Positions 16,567-24,600 of a stretch of 40,753 bases of DNA are shown piece after piece. A program made the translations under genes and the position numbers. The number at the start of each line of letters is the position of its first letter. Within the stretch, counting starts at the first letter, position 1. The notes beneath the pieces are model-generated. The model saw only the letters and a list, made by a program, of their open reading frames with translations, ran no database searches and had not been told where the DNA came from. The DNA is from Sinomicrobium oceani. Lineage in GTDB: Bacteria; Bacteroidota; Bacteroidia; Flavobacteriales; Flavobacteriaceae. The stretch covers positions 1-40,753 of the forward strand of contig NZ_FPJE01000037.1 of assembly GCF_900119185.1 (NCBI RefSeq). Direction: 5' to 3'.

Positions 16567-16713
16567 ATAGTTTAGATACGGTCTCTTAGACTTCATTACA
16601 CGATCATAATGCACTGTAAAGGGCTGAAACATAGCCCGAACCTGTCCCGGTGAAAGCATGCTGCCACGGTAGCACAGCAATGCCGGAATTTGAATATCAC
16701 CAACATCTGACCT

Positions 16714-16977
16714 ATGGAAACTACCGATATATCCCATTTGATTTTGCGTGAACTGTGCGAGATCCGGACGTTGCTCCGGGACCACTTCGGGCCCCGTTCC
16801 CCGAAAGAGGCGGACCTGCCCGAACTGGTGGAGATTACCTGGATACTCCGGGAGCTGGGCATCGGCCGGACGACCTTCTACAAACACGTCAAGAACAAAC
16901 TCCTGTTCCCCAAATTCCGTATCGGCAACCGCGATTACTTCGACCGCAAGGCCGTACAGGACTTGCAAAACAAATAA
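16714..16977 (+). CDS. Small HTH DNA-binding protein
   Basis: An 87-residue protein whose second half, LVEITWILRELGIGRTTFYK then FRIGNRDYFDRKAVQDL, looks like the helix-turn-helix/excisionase-type domain of small Bacteroidota proteins. The N-terminal half is acidic and helical. It is followed by a strong terminator, so it is transcribed separately from the holin-like gene. Such proteins are common next to mobile elements and phage-derived modules; a regulatory role for the cassette downstream is inferred from position. Confidence 0.65.
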   Translation: METTDISHLILRELCEIRTLLRDHFGPRSPKEADLPELVEITWILRELGIGRTTFYKHVKNKLLFPKFRIGNRDYFDRKAVQDLQNK

Positions 16978-17015
16978 GACAAAACCACTTGACCGGGCGA
17001 AGAGCCTCTGAATAC

Positions 17016-17048
17016 AACCGTTCTGCATGGTGCAGGGCGGTTTTTTTT
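17016..17048 (+). terminator. Strong rho-independent terminator after the HTH gene
   Basis: AACCG-TT-CTGCA (17016-17027), loop TGG, TGCAG-GG-CGGTT (17031-17042), then a T-run. The two TT/GG positions can form G-U pairs, giving a 12-base stem. Confidence 0.8.
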
Positions 17049-17398
17049 AGTTTTGGAGTTGGGGAGTCCCGGAGTTTTGGAGGGGTTTACTTCTCAACGC
17101 TTAAAACCATAACAAGTACACGTCTTTGCGAGGAGCCGACCGGAGGGAGGTGACGCGGCAATCTCATGGAGGCTAACAACATACTCCGATGGCAGGCGCA
17201 TACCCGCCAGGAGATCGCCGACGCTTTAGTTCCTGCCTGTCCGGCAGGTGGGTATCCTGAGCCCGGCCGAAAGGCTGGCTCCCGATAATTATCGGGAGGC
17301 GCATTGCATTGTTTTGATTTGTGATTCTTTGCCAAACGTTACTTCTCATCAATTCCAAAACTCCCCAACTCCAGGACTCCAAGACTCCCCAACTAAAA
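17046..17398. repeat. Repeat-filled spacer bounded by inverted arms
   Basis: The left arm (about 17046-17086, AGTTTTGGAGTTGGGGAGTC then CCGGAGTTTTGGAG) and the right arm (about 17350-17398, CCAAAACTCCCCAACTCC then AGGACTCCAAGACTCCCCAA) are imperfect inverted copies. Between them lie an interspersed repeat with CGTCTTTGCGAGGAGC and GCAATCTC, the CCTGCC/GGCAGG hairpin (about 17232-17248), and the perfect palindrome TCCCGATAATTATCGGGA (17280-17297). No gene is supported. A third arm-like copy (CCAAAACTCCCCAACTC) is at about 18582-18602. Confidence 0.6.
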
Positions 17399-17529
17399 AT
17401 CCCCTGCTTTTCGCGAACAGTACTGTCCGTAGTTGTTCGTACCTGTTCGTAGTTGTCCGCGAATTTTGATACCCGTTATGGCCCTGTTATGTTTGTGTGA
17501 GTCAATATAATAACCATAAAACATATACA

Positions 17530-17994
17530 ATGATGCACACACCAAAAGAAACCCAAAGACCCCCGCATCCGGAACGGTTCCGGCTGCGGAAAGTAACGTG
17601 GGAAGACGACTATGTCGATTTCCTGCACGACCAGGCCCAGGGCCCGCGATACCGGCACCTGCGAAGCTGGGGCAGGCAGGCGGTCCTGATCCTTGCCCTG
17701 CTTTCGGCCTTCCTGTATGCCGGCCCGCTGCTGCGGCTGGCAGACCCCATGGCGGCCGTAGTAGACGCCGGCACGCTGAGCCTGCTGCTCTTGGTACTAC
17801 TGGGCGCAGCCGCCTGCCACCTGCTGGCGGGCCTGTTGGCCGCACAACTGTACCGCAGCTTTATAAGGCTGCTGGATAGCTCCTTTATCACACATTCCAT
17901 AACACTAACCCCATGGCAACACGTAGGTATGTACCTGGGTGGTTATATCTCCTTGTTCTGGGGTATGGCCACCTGGCTTTCGCGAATGATGTAA
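17530..17994 (+). CDS. Holin-like multi-helix membrane protein
   Basis: A 154-residue protein from tandem ATGs at 17530/17533. After a charged N-terminus of about 40 residues come three hydrophobic segments: AVLILALLSAFLYAGPLL, LSLLLLVLLGAAACHLLAGL and VGMYLGGYISLFWGMATWL. Its 3' end overlaps the peptidase gene by about 80 bases, so the two are translationally linked. Size, helix number and the position directly before an exported cell-wall hydrolase are what a holin would show, but holins have no conserved sequence and I recognise no family. A generic membrane partner of the hydrolase is the alternative. Confidence 0.6.
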   Translation: MMHTPKETQRPPHPERFRLRKVTWEDDYVDFLHDQAQGPRYRHLRSWGRQAVLILALLSAFLYAGPLLRLADPMAAVVDAGTLSLLLLVLLGAAACHLLAGLLAAQLYRSFIRLLDSSFITHSITLTPWQHVGMYLGGYISLFWGMATWLSRMM

Positions 17995-18431
17995 GCACCC
18001 TGCGCCGGGTATACACGGCCGAAGTGGGGGTCAGGGAAGCCACCGGGCATAACGATGGCAGGCGGGTGGCGGAATACCTCCGCTATACCGGTCTGGATGA
18101 GGGCTACGACTGGTGCGCCGCATTCGTCAGTTTCTGCTTTGGCCAGGCAGGCTACACCGCACCCCGCACGCCCTGGAGCCCTTCGCTGTTCCCGCAGCGC
18201 AAGGTGATATGGACGGTCAGAAAAGGAGGGAAGGCCCGGAAAACGCCCCGTGTCGGCGATGTCTTCGGCCTTTACAATACCAGCCTGGACCGTATCGCCC
18301 ACGCCGGTTTTATCGACCGGTGGTCGGGCAACTGGGCCTGTACCGTAGAAGGCAACGTCAACAATGCGGTAGTACGCAAACGCCGTCCCGTACGTACCCT
18401 TAGCGTTATTGCCCGGTGGACGGCGGATTAG
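17913..18431 (+). CDS. Exported CHAP/NlpC-P60-like cysteine peptidase (endolysin-like)
   Basis: A 172-residue protein with a signal peptide (residues 1-24, ending AFA) and one catalytic domain. GYDWCAAFVSFCF carries the nucleophile Cys68; IAHAGFID supplies His130; WACTVEGNVN gives the third polar residue near 146-148. This is the layout of CHAP/NlpC-type peptidoglycan amidases or endopeptidases. It would cut peptide cross-links in the periplasm. The start overlaps the holin-like gene. A Sec signal means it could reach its target without a holin; signal-type endolysins with pinholins are known from phages. A housekeeping hydrolase is possible but the context favours a lysis role. Confidence 0.75.
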   Translation: MATRRYVPGWLYLLVLGYGHLAFANDVSTLRRVYTAEVGVREATGHNDGRRVAEYLRYTGLDEGYDWCAAFVSFCFGQAGYTAPRTPWSPSLFPQRKVIWTVRKGGKARKTPRVGDVFGLYNTSLDRIAHAGFIDRWSGNWACTVEGNVNNAVVRKRRPVRTLSVIARWTAD

Positions 18432-18606
18432 CCCCGTCACTGCCAGCGAAGCGTCGGCAGTCTGGTAGCTGGTATGCGCCTGCCATTGGGAGTTGCTGCC
18501 AGCCTGAAGAGATTGCCACGGGCAAAGCCCTCGCAAAGACGCATACTTGTAAAGATTTCGGGAGTTAAGAAGGACCTCCTCCAAAACTCCCCAACTCATC
18601 AACTAA
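18432..18606. repeat. Dispersed repeat filling a cassette spacer
   Basis: Contains GCGTCGGCAGTCTGGTAGCT then GGTATGCGCC (18449-18478), nearly identical to 20591-20619 and to the reverse complement around 17190-17224. AGATTGCC and CGCAAAGACG (18511-18544) match the reverse complement of 17120-17173. It ends with the CCAAAACTCCCCAACTC arm. No gene. Confidence 0.6.
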
Positions 18607-18641
18607 AAACCCAAATGTTTAACATTTAAAAATTTAAAAAA

Positions 18642-19280
18642 ATGAGACGACCAAAATTAATCACGAACTATGCCCATCTCACGGATGGCGAACTGGCCGT
18701 ACTGGCCACACGTACTTTAGATGCGTTGAGCACGAATACGAATTTTCCGGACCTGGACCCGCCATTGGAGGAATACCAGCCCGTAGCGCAGGATTACCTG
18801 GAGAAGCAGGCGGTTACCGCCGCGGGGGGCAACCTGCGGGAGACCAAGGAAAAGGACGAAGCCCGCGCCGCCCTGGTGACGATGATGCGCCGGGTAACGA
18901 CGTATATCAATAATGTTACCGGCCTGGCTTCCGTACAGCTCAGTTCAGGCTTCTATCCCGTAGCCAGCCCCAGGAGTATCCGTGTCCCTTCTTCCTGTGA
19001 ATGGACCCGTATCCGCGCATCGCGGAGACCGGACGAGATCTTGCTGGAGTTCCCGGCTATCCGGGAAGCCTATGAATACGAGAAACAGATCGCCGATACG
19101 CTGGACGAGAACGGGCAGCCCCTATGGCAGCCTGCCGGGCGGACGTCCAGTTCACGAGGTAATTTCCATGCCCCCGTACAGGACGGAGTGACGTATTATT
19201 TCCGGGTACGGGCGCGCAACAAGAACGGCGTAAGCGCCTGGAGCCCGGTATCCTCCATGCGTGCCACGGTAAAGGAATAA
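18642..19280 (+). CDS. Fibronectin type III domain protein
   Basis: A 212-residue protein without a signal peptide. Residues 1-105 are helical and charged (MRRPKLITNYAHLTDGELAV start). About 120-210 look like one Fn3 domain, with the characteristic VQDGVTYYFRVRARNKNGVS then AWSP ending. A clear A-rich ribosome-binding leader (TTTAAAAAAATG) precedes the start. It stops 2 bases before the spanin-like gene. Proteins of this type are found beside hydrolases in Bacteroidota, but the role is unknown. Binding of a cell-surface or structural partner is the likely use of the Fn3 fold. Confidence 0.75.
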   Translation: MRRPKLITNYAHLTDGELAVLATRTLDALSTNTNFPDLDPPLEEYQPVAQDYLEKQAVTAAGGNLRETKEKDEARAALVTMMRRVTTYINNVTGLASVQLSSGFYPVASPRSIRVPSSCEWTRIRASRRPDEILLEFPAIREAYEYEKQIADTLDENGQPLWQPAGRTSSSRGNFHAPVQDGVTYYFRVRARNKNGVSAWSPVSSMRATVKE

Positions 19281-19282
19281 TT

Positions 19283-19828
19283 ATGGACACCCTGCAAAAG
19301 CTATGTATCCTGTGGGCAGGTTGCTGTGTGGTGGCCTGTAGCAGTATCCGGCACCACCGGCAAAGCGAAATCAAACAGCGTTCGGAAGCACGTATACTTG
19401 ACTTCCGCGCCATGTCCGTCGAACAGTTCGACAGCGTGTGGGTGGTACAGGTACACCAGGCCTGGCAGGAACTGGAAGCCGTGGCTATCCATCCTGTAGG
19501 CCGGTTTAGCTATCACCGCGATTCGGGCTTTAGCGGGCAGGCCGAAAAGGTGGTGATCTACAACCGGCGTAAGATGGCTTACGACGCGTTGCAAAATGAA
19601 CACCACAGCCATACCCGGCAGGAAAAACACAACCTGAGGGACAGCAGCGATACCCGGGAAATGCAGCAGCACGAGGTAAAGACCGTAGCACGTACCGGCA
19701 CCCGCCGCGCCAGCCGGTGGTGGATCGCCATCGCGGTCCTGCTCTTTATCGTTCTTGCCCGGGTCACCCGGAAGTATTTCGGGTGGCGGAAACTACTGGG
19801 GTTTTTATTCCCCGGCAGGCCCGGATAG
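19283..19828 (+). CDS. Lipoprotein with C-terminal membrane helix (u-spanin-like)
   Basis: A 181-residue protein. The N-terminus is a lipoprotein signal with lipobox VVAC (Cys19). The middle (20-140) is hydrophilic and charged, with beta- and helix-prone stretches. Residues about 146-161 (WWIAIAVLLFIVLARV) form one membrane helix followed by a basic tail. An outer-membrane lipid anchor at one end and an inner-membrane helix at the other is the defining topology of unimolecular spanins, which fuse the two membranes in the last step of phage lysis. It is the last gene of the cassette and is followed by a strong terminator. Sequence similarity to a known spanin is not claimed; the call rests on topology and order. 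Confidence 0.6.
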   Translation: MDTLQKLCILWAGCCVVACSSIRHHRQSEIKQRSEARILDFRAMSVEQFDSVWVVQVHQAWQELEAVAIHPVGRFSYHRDSGFSGQAEKVVIYNRRKMAYDALQNEHHSHTRQEKHNLRDSSDTREMQQHEVKTVARTGTRRASRWWIAIAVLLFIVLARVTRKYFGWRKLLGFLFPGRPG

Positions 19829-19891
19829 TGCCATGTAAGAGGTTATGTTAACACCGGACCAGGATGGGTTAGCGGCTAAAGCAACCTGTTT

Positions 19892-19925
19892 AGCGGCGGA
19901 CTTGATGAAGTTCGCCGCTTTTGTG
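19892..19925 (+). terminator. Terminator after the lysis-type cassette
   Basis: AGCGGCG (19892-19898) pairs with CGCCGCT (19913-19919), with further partial pairing inside (GACTT/AAGTT), followed by TTTTG. It lies 63 bases after the spanin-like stop. Confidence 0.75.
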
Positions 19926-20040
19926 TTTGGGTATGCATTCATAAGCAACCGGGTTAACTGCTAACCCGATTGCTTACGCATTCCTTCCCTTTCCCTTTTA
20001 CCGCTAAAGGGCTTCATGGCACCGTAAACCCATTCCCTTA

Positions 20041-20380
20041 AGCGGTTGACGTAACCCGGTTTGCCGTCAAAGCAATTGGGTATGACGTCTGAAGTAAACC
20101 CGTTAGCGGTTGACGTAACTGGGTTTGCCGTCAAAGCAGTTGGGTATGGCCTCAGAAGTAAACCCGTTAGCGGTTAATGTAACCCGGTTTACCGTCAAAG
20201 TAGTTGGGTATGACATCAGAAGCAACCCGGTAAGCGGTTAACGTAATCGGGTTTACCGTCAAAGCAGTTGGGTATGACATCAGAAGTAAACGGGTTAACG
20301 GTTAACGTAACTGGGTTTACCGTCAACGTAGTGGTGTATGGCATCGAAAGCAAACCGGTTAGCGGCTAAAGGGAATGGTT
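20041..20380. repeat. Tandem array with exact 64-base period
   Basis: The anchor AGCGGTTGACGTAA or its variants occurs at 20041, 20105, 20169, 20233 and 20297, each exactly 64 bases apart, with a degenerate sixth unit (AGCGGCTAAAG) at 20361. Each unit holds a GTTRACGT...ACCGTCAA region, in which TTGACG and CGTCAA are inverted copies in units 1 and 2, and a conserved GTTGGGTATG followed by CAGAAG. Related half-units precede the array (about 20003-20032). The period is not a multiple of three and no continuous frame spans it, so it is not a protein repeat. There are no unique spacers, so it is not CRISPR. Confidence 0.9.
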
Positions 20381-20590
20381 TAGCCGCTCAACCAACTACT
20401 TCCGGTGTCAAAGAGATTGCTTTAATGGCTGTTTTTCGGACTTTAAGCCGGGGATTTTTAACGGCTTTCCGCATCCGGATAGGCCCTGTACATGATGCCA
20501 ATCACAGTTTGTATATAAGATTTAAGAAATGGCCAAACCCGACGGAAAGCGTCTTCGCCAGCCCTTCGGCTGTGCCCGGGATAAACTAAG

Positions 20591-20700
20591 GCGTCGGCGA
20601 TCTGGTAGCTGGTATGCGCTTACCTCATAAGATTGCTACACCCTGCTTTAGGCAGGGTTCGTTCCCGATAATCCCGATGTGTATCGGGATCGGGAGACGC
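20591..20700. repeat. Dispersed palindromic repeat copy
   Basis: GCGTCGGCGATCTGGTAGCT then GGTATGCGC (20591-20619) matches 18449-18478. Next come CCCTGC-TTTAG-GCAGGG (20641-20657) and a TCCCGA...ATCCCGAT-GTGT-ATCGGGAT...CGGGA hairpin (about 20663-20695), the same hairpin order as at 17232-17297. Confidence 0.6.
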
Positions 20701-20769
20701 TTGTTTATTGAGATTTAGAAATAATAAGTAGACGCTCGAAGGATATACCTCAGGCTATGAAGTGTACCC

Positions 20770-20830
20770 AGTGCTCCGTACAGGTCTCTGAGGGGCTTCC
20801 AAAACGATGTTTCGCAGCCTTGGTTTATAT
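20770..20830. repeat. Repeat copy shared with 29565-29900
   Basis: AGTGCTCCGTACAGGTCTCT then GAGGGGCTTCCAAAACGATG (about 20779-20815) matches AGTGCTCCGTACAGGTCTCT at about 29848 and CTCTGAGGGGCTTCCAAAAT at about 29574. It therefore sits on the left side of the first RHS cassette and again on its right side. The remaining 20830-21112 holds nothing I can name. Confidence 0.6.
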
Positions 20831-21112
20831 TTAACTTCACAAAAGTGGTGAGAGATGAGAGGTTATTCAAGGGGTGTAGCCATTTCAACTTTCTTTGTAA
20901 AACTTCACAATTTTAGGGGAAAAAACCAGTTCTTTTCATAAAAACAACAAACCATTAACCAAAAGATAACGTACCTCCGTTTCTGTTGAAGATAAAATCA
21001 AATATCTTTCCATCGCTTTAAACCAAAATTACCATAGTGTATGAAATAAAACGACCTATCCCCTTAAACCTGTATTTAATTATCAGGACTTTTTTTACCC
21101 CCTCCCCCTAAC

Positions 21113-21184
21113 AAAAAAGGAAGCCTTTCCTGGCTTAGGAACAGGTATGGCTTGCATAGGCTTTAATTATAAACCTGTATACTT
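21113..21184 (+). promoter_or_regulatory. Leader before the broken fibre-like gene
   Basis: This A/T-rich leader resembles 30509-30622 before the intact fibre-like gene. Both have a pyrimidine run (TTTACCCCCTCCCC-like), a hairpin-forming AAAGG segment about 70 bases upstream of the ATG, and end AAACCTG...TATGGAAAGAAT or AAACCTG...TATGAAAAGAAT. AAGCC (21122-) can pair with GGCTT (about 21148-). A conserved attenuator or promoter is possible. Confidence 0.35.
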
Positions 21185-21526
21185 ATGGAAAGAATATTAC
21201 TATTCCTTTTTTTGATTACTCCTGTTATTCTTTATGCCCGAATCAATACTTTCCCGGCTTCCGACAATGTAGGGATAAGGATAGCCAACCCGGGAGGTAA
21301 GCTGGAGATTTCCAATAAAGAGATGGGCATTCGTATTGCGGTTAGAGACCAAACGTGCATGGGAATTCATTCAAACCGGAACCAGTGAGGCTACGGACTT
21401 CACTCTGAAATCTACGGTAAACGATAAATCTTTCCGGACATAGTTTCCCTGACGGAGCTTAAAAATGAAATAAAAAACTTAAAAATAATCAGTAATGCAA
21501 ATTTTGATTTCTCCATGGAATCTTGA
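21185..21526 (+). pseudogene. Remnant of a fibre-like exported protein
   Basis: Residues 1-40 of the 67-residue frame (MERILLFLFLITPVILYARI then NTFPASDNVGIRIANPGGKL) parallel the start of the intact gene at 30623 (NTFPGSGNVGIGTTAPAKKL). The frame then breaks; a shifted frame from about 21360 reads WEFIQTGTSEATDFTLKSTV, and LTELKNEIKNLKIISN is readable near 21455-21500. The coiled-coil C-terminal domain of the family is missing. It precedes the first RHS cassette just as the intact genes precede the second, so it is a decayed member of that position. Confidence 0.65.
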
Positions 21527-21665
21527 GACGAATAGTTTTCAGATAGCACTTGTCTGGGAGGTGTTTTTTAGATCTATGGGTTAGTACTTTAAAATTCTCT
21601 GTAAAAAATAATGCAGAAGTATAGATGAATTAACAACTAAGAAGAAAAATAAATACTTTTTAAAC

Positions 21666-24600
21666 ATGAAACATGGTCTTATCATTTTATGTCTTTTCCT
21701 TTCTCCTTTTTTTGTTGTGTCCCAGGTAAATAGTTATTATTTGGGAACCAACCAGGGAGGCCTTGGGTCTGACAATGTTGATTTTTCCGTAGACACACCT
21801 ACAGCATCTTTTTTCGAAAATTATATAGCGTATCCGGATGTTAATAATAGTGGAAAAATACATATTTCTTTGCCTTTGTATGAAATCAATGGTTATGATT
21901 TGAAATTGGGCATAAATCTGGTCTATAACACTGGTGGGATACGTATTGATGGTAGAGCATCTAATGTAGGAACAGGATGGAATTTAATGTGTGGAGGGGC
22001 TATTACACGAACAGTAAGAGATATACCGGATGATGCTTATTATTTTCAAACTCCGGTTAATATTTGTCCTGCTACGGGGTTGGAAACGGTGGGCTGGTTA
22101 CATATCCCGGAAATATATCCCAATTGTAACATTCGTAATTTTCCGGATGTAGATGGAGCCTATACAGGTAGTAGCAATAACTATTCGGAACGTTATTTTG
22201 AAAAACAATATGCAGGAACAGCTATTAATTCTCTGAAAGGGCCTGATAATAGTATGGTAGGGGATTTTGAGCCAGATATTTTCCATTTTAATGTCAACGG
22301 AAAATCCTTTGATTTTGTATTTACACAGGAGGGGACTCCCAAGATTTTAGGAAATGAGAAATACAAAATTGAATATTCTATTATAGATCAACCGAATGTT
22401 CAAACCGATCCCCAACAGAATGCTAATTTTTGTCCGCATTCAGAATTTGAATCTATAGATTTCAAAAAGTACATAGAGAACTTTACCATTACCGATACAG
22501 AGGGGTATCGGTATATATTTTACGATCAGGACACCGAACGAACAACGGCAACCCATAAAAGATTCTATCTGGAAGGCGTTTCAGATGATCCGGATGACCC
22601 TTTTATCGTTGGAGAAAACTTTTTTGTGTTGGATGAAACGTATCCATCGTACATATCCGCCTGGCATTTGTCAAAAATAATTTCTCCAACCGGAAGACAA
22701 GTCAATTTTGATTATGAAACCCAAACCATAAAGGAGAAACCAAGAATCCCCGTGTATAAGGGACATTGTGAAACAGGAAGCTGTGTCACTGATACAAACC
22801 GGAATAAATTTCAACTGCTGGACTTCAATCCCAATATTGATCGTAGGACCAGCTATGAAGTAAGTGAAAAATCCCTGTTAAGAGTTAGTATTCCTGGTGT
22901 TGTCGGAATCGATTTTATTAACAGTGGAACCCGGCTGGATTCAGACGGAGGGAAAAGATTGGCTGAAATACAGGTAAAAACAGGTACTAATAATCTTTTG
23001 TATAAATACAAGCTTTATCACTATTATCAGGATGCAAATATATGTCCGTCCAATGTCGAAGATCCCCGATGGTGTAAACGCCTTTTTTTGGACAAAGTGG
23101 AAAAAGAATCCGCAGGGAGTTCAGAAAAAATCAACTTATATGATTTCGATTATAATTCGAATACATTACCTCACCGATTTTCGTATGAACAGGATTTTTG
23201 GGGATATTACAATGGCAATGGAGCGCAGAGCCTGATCCCCAGGCTTTATGTATACCCGACGAATTCGGGTTTTGGGAGGTATAGAATTTACCCTATTCCA
23301 GGTCTGGCTCAAAATCAATTTGTTTTGCCCGGAGCGAACAGGAATGTAAGTCCGTCTAAAATTCTGGCAGGAATGCTCCAAAAAATCACATTTGCTACCC
23401 AAGGATATCGGGAATATGTTTTTGAACCCAATCAATATTACGACGAGTACGCTTATAAGACTAATTATGGGGGTGGATTAAGGCTGAAACAGATCAAACA
23501 CAATGATGGCGAAGGCGGCGAAATAGTCAAAAACTATTCGTATACGAAGGTTGTCAATGGAAATCAACGCTCATCGGGACAGTTATATAGTGCTCCTCTA
23601 TTTGCGGAGGGAACGAATTATTTTTTTAGACCGGGGGGTAATGTGATGAAAAGTTATTTTAGCACGTATCGGGAGACAGCTTATTACACTCCGGAAGGAT
23701 TTAATTGGCCATTTGATCAACTGCATAATCAGTATGTCCAAACCGAATTCGACCGATGGAACAAGTATACAAAACGCAGCTCACATCCTTACAATAAAAT
23801 AACCAATGAGAAGGGAAATACTGTTCTCTATACAAAAATTACAGAATCAATATCCGGTGTGGGCAGGAGGGAATATGAATTTTCCAATCCTGAAGTTTAC
23901 AGGGGATCGTTTGGTACACCAGTTCAACAGGGGGTTTCCATGGGTAATCTGTATGGAAATATATATGTTCATCCTCCCCTTTCATATGTACAAAGCATTT
24001 TTAGAGACGATGGAAATTTTGCTGATAATAATTCGCCTTTCGGATCATTTAAAGGAAACATTCAGACAGGAAATGCCGGAATAATTCCCTATCCACCGAA
24101 TAGCCATCCGCCTTCAAGCCGTTCATTTAACCACGGGTTGATATGGAAAATAACAGACTTTACGGAAAACAGCAGGAAAAAAGTAGAGAAGACTTTTTTA
24201 TATGATGGTTTTAGGGATGATAATGAATTAGTGTACGGTTTAATGTATAAAGCATATGAAACATTACATGGGAATTCTTTTAATCAAAGTGAAATAGCAT
24301 GGGCGAAATACCATCATGTAGTAAATGCAGGGGCAAAAGTAACAAAAATAATAACCAAAACTTATGATCAGGATAATCCGGGTTATTATGTGGAAAAAGT
24401 TGAGGACTATCAGTATGAGCTACTTGCTTCCGGATATAGGCATTTAAGGAAAATACGAACTTCTACAGGTTCAGGAGATCTTTTCGAAACGGAATATTAC
24501 TACCCCCACGATCTTAATGGGGCTTCGATAGGAGGTATTACCCTGCAAGAGCAATCTCAAATTGCCGCTATAGAATCGTTAAAGGAGTTTCATCGGTACC

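Noticed and set aside
16362-16589. 75-codon plus-strand frame
   Set aside because: It covers an intergenic region with palindromes and reads through a terminator hairpin; composition and sequence are not protein-like.
17598-17879. Alternative frames over the holin-like gene
   Set aside because: High GC keeps several frames open; only the frame with three clear membrane helices and overlap with the peptidase start is convincing.
17913-19828. Complete prophage
   Set aside because: No capsid, terminase, portal, tail or integrase genes are visible on either side within the window.
20041-20380. CRISPR array
   Set aside because: The whole 64-base unit repeats; there are no unique spacers between conserved short repeats and no cas genes nearby.
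20338-20589. 83-codon frame starting in the 64-base array
   Set aside because: Its first part is translated repeat DNA and its end lies in another dispersed repeat; no conserved features.
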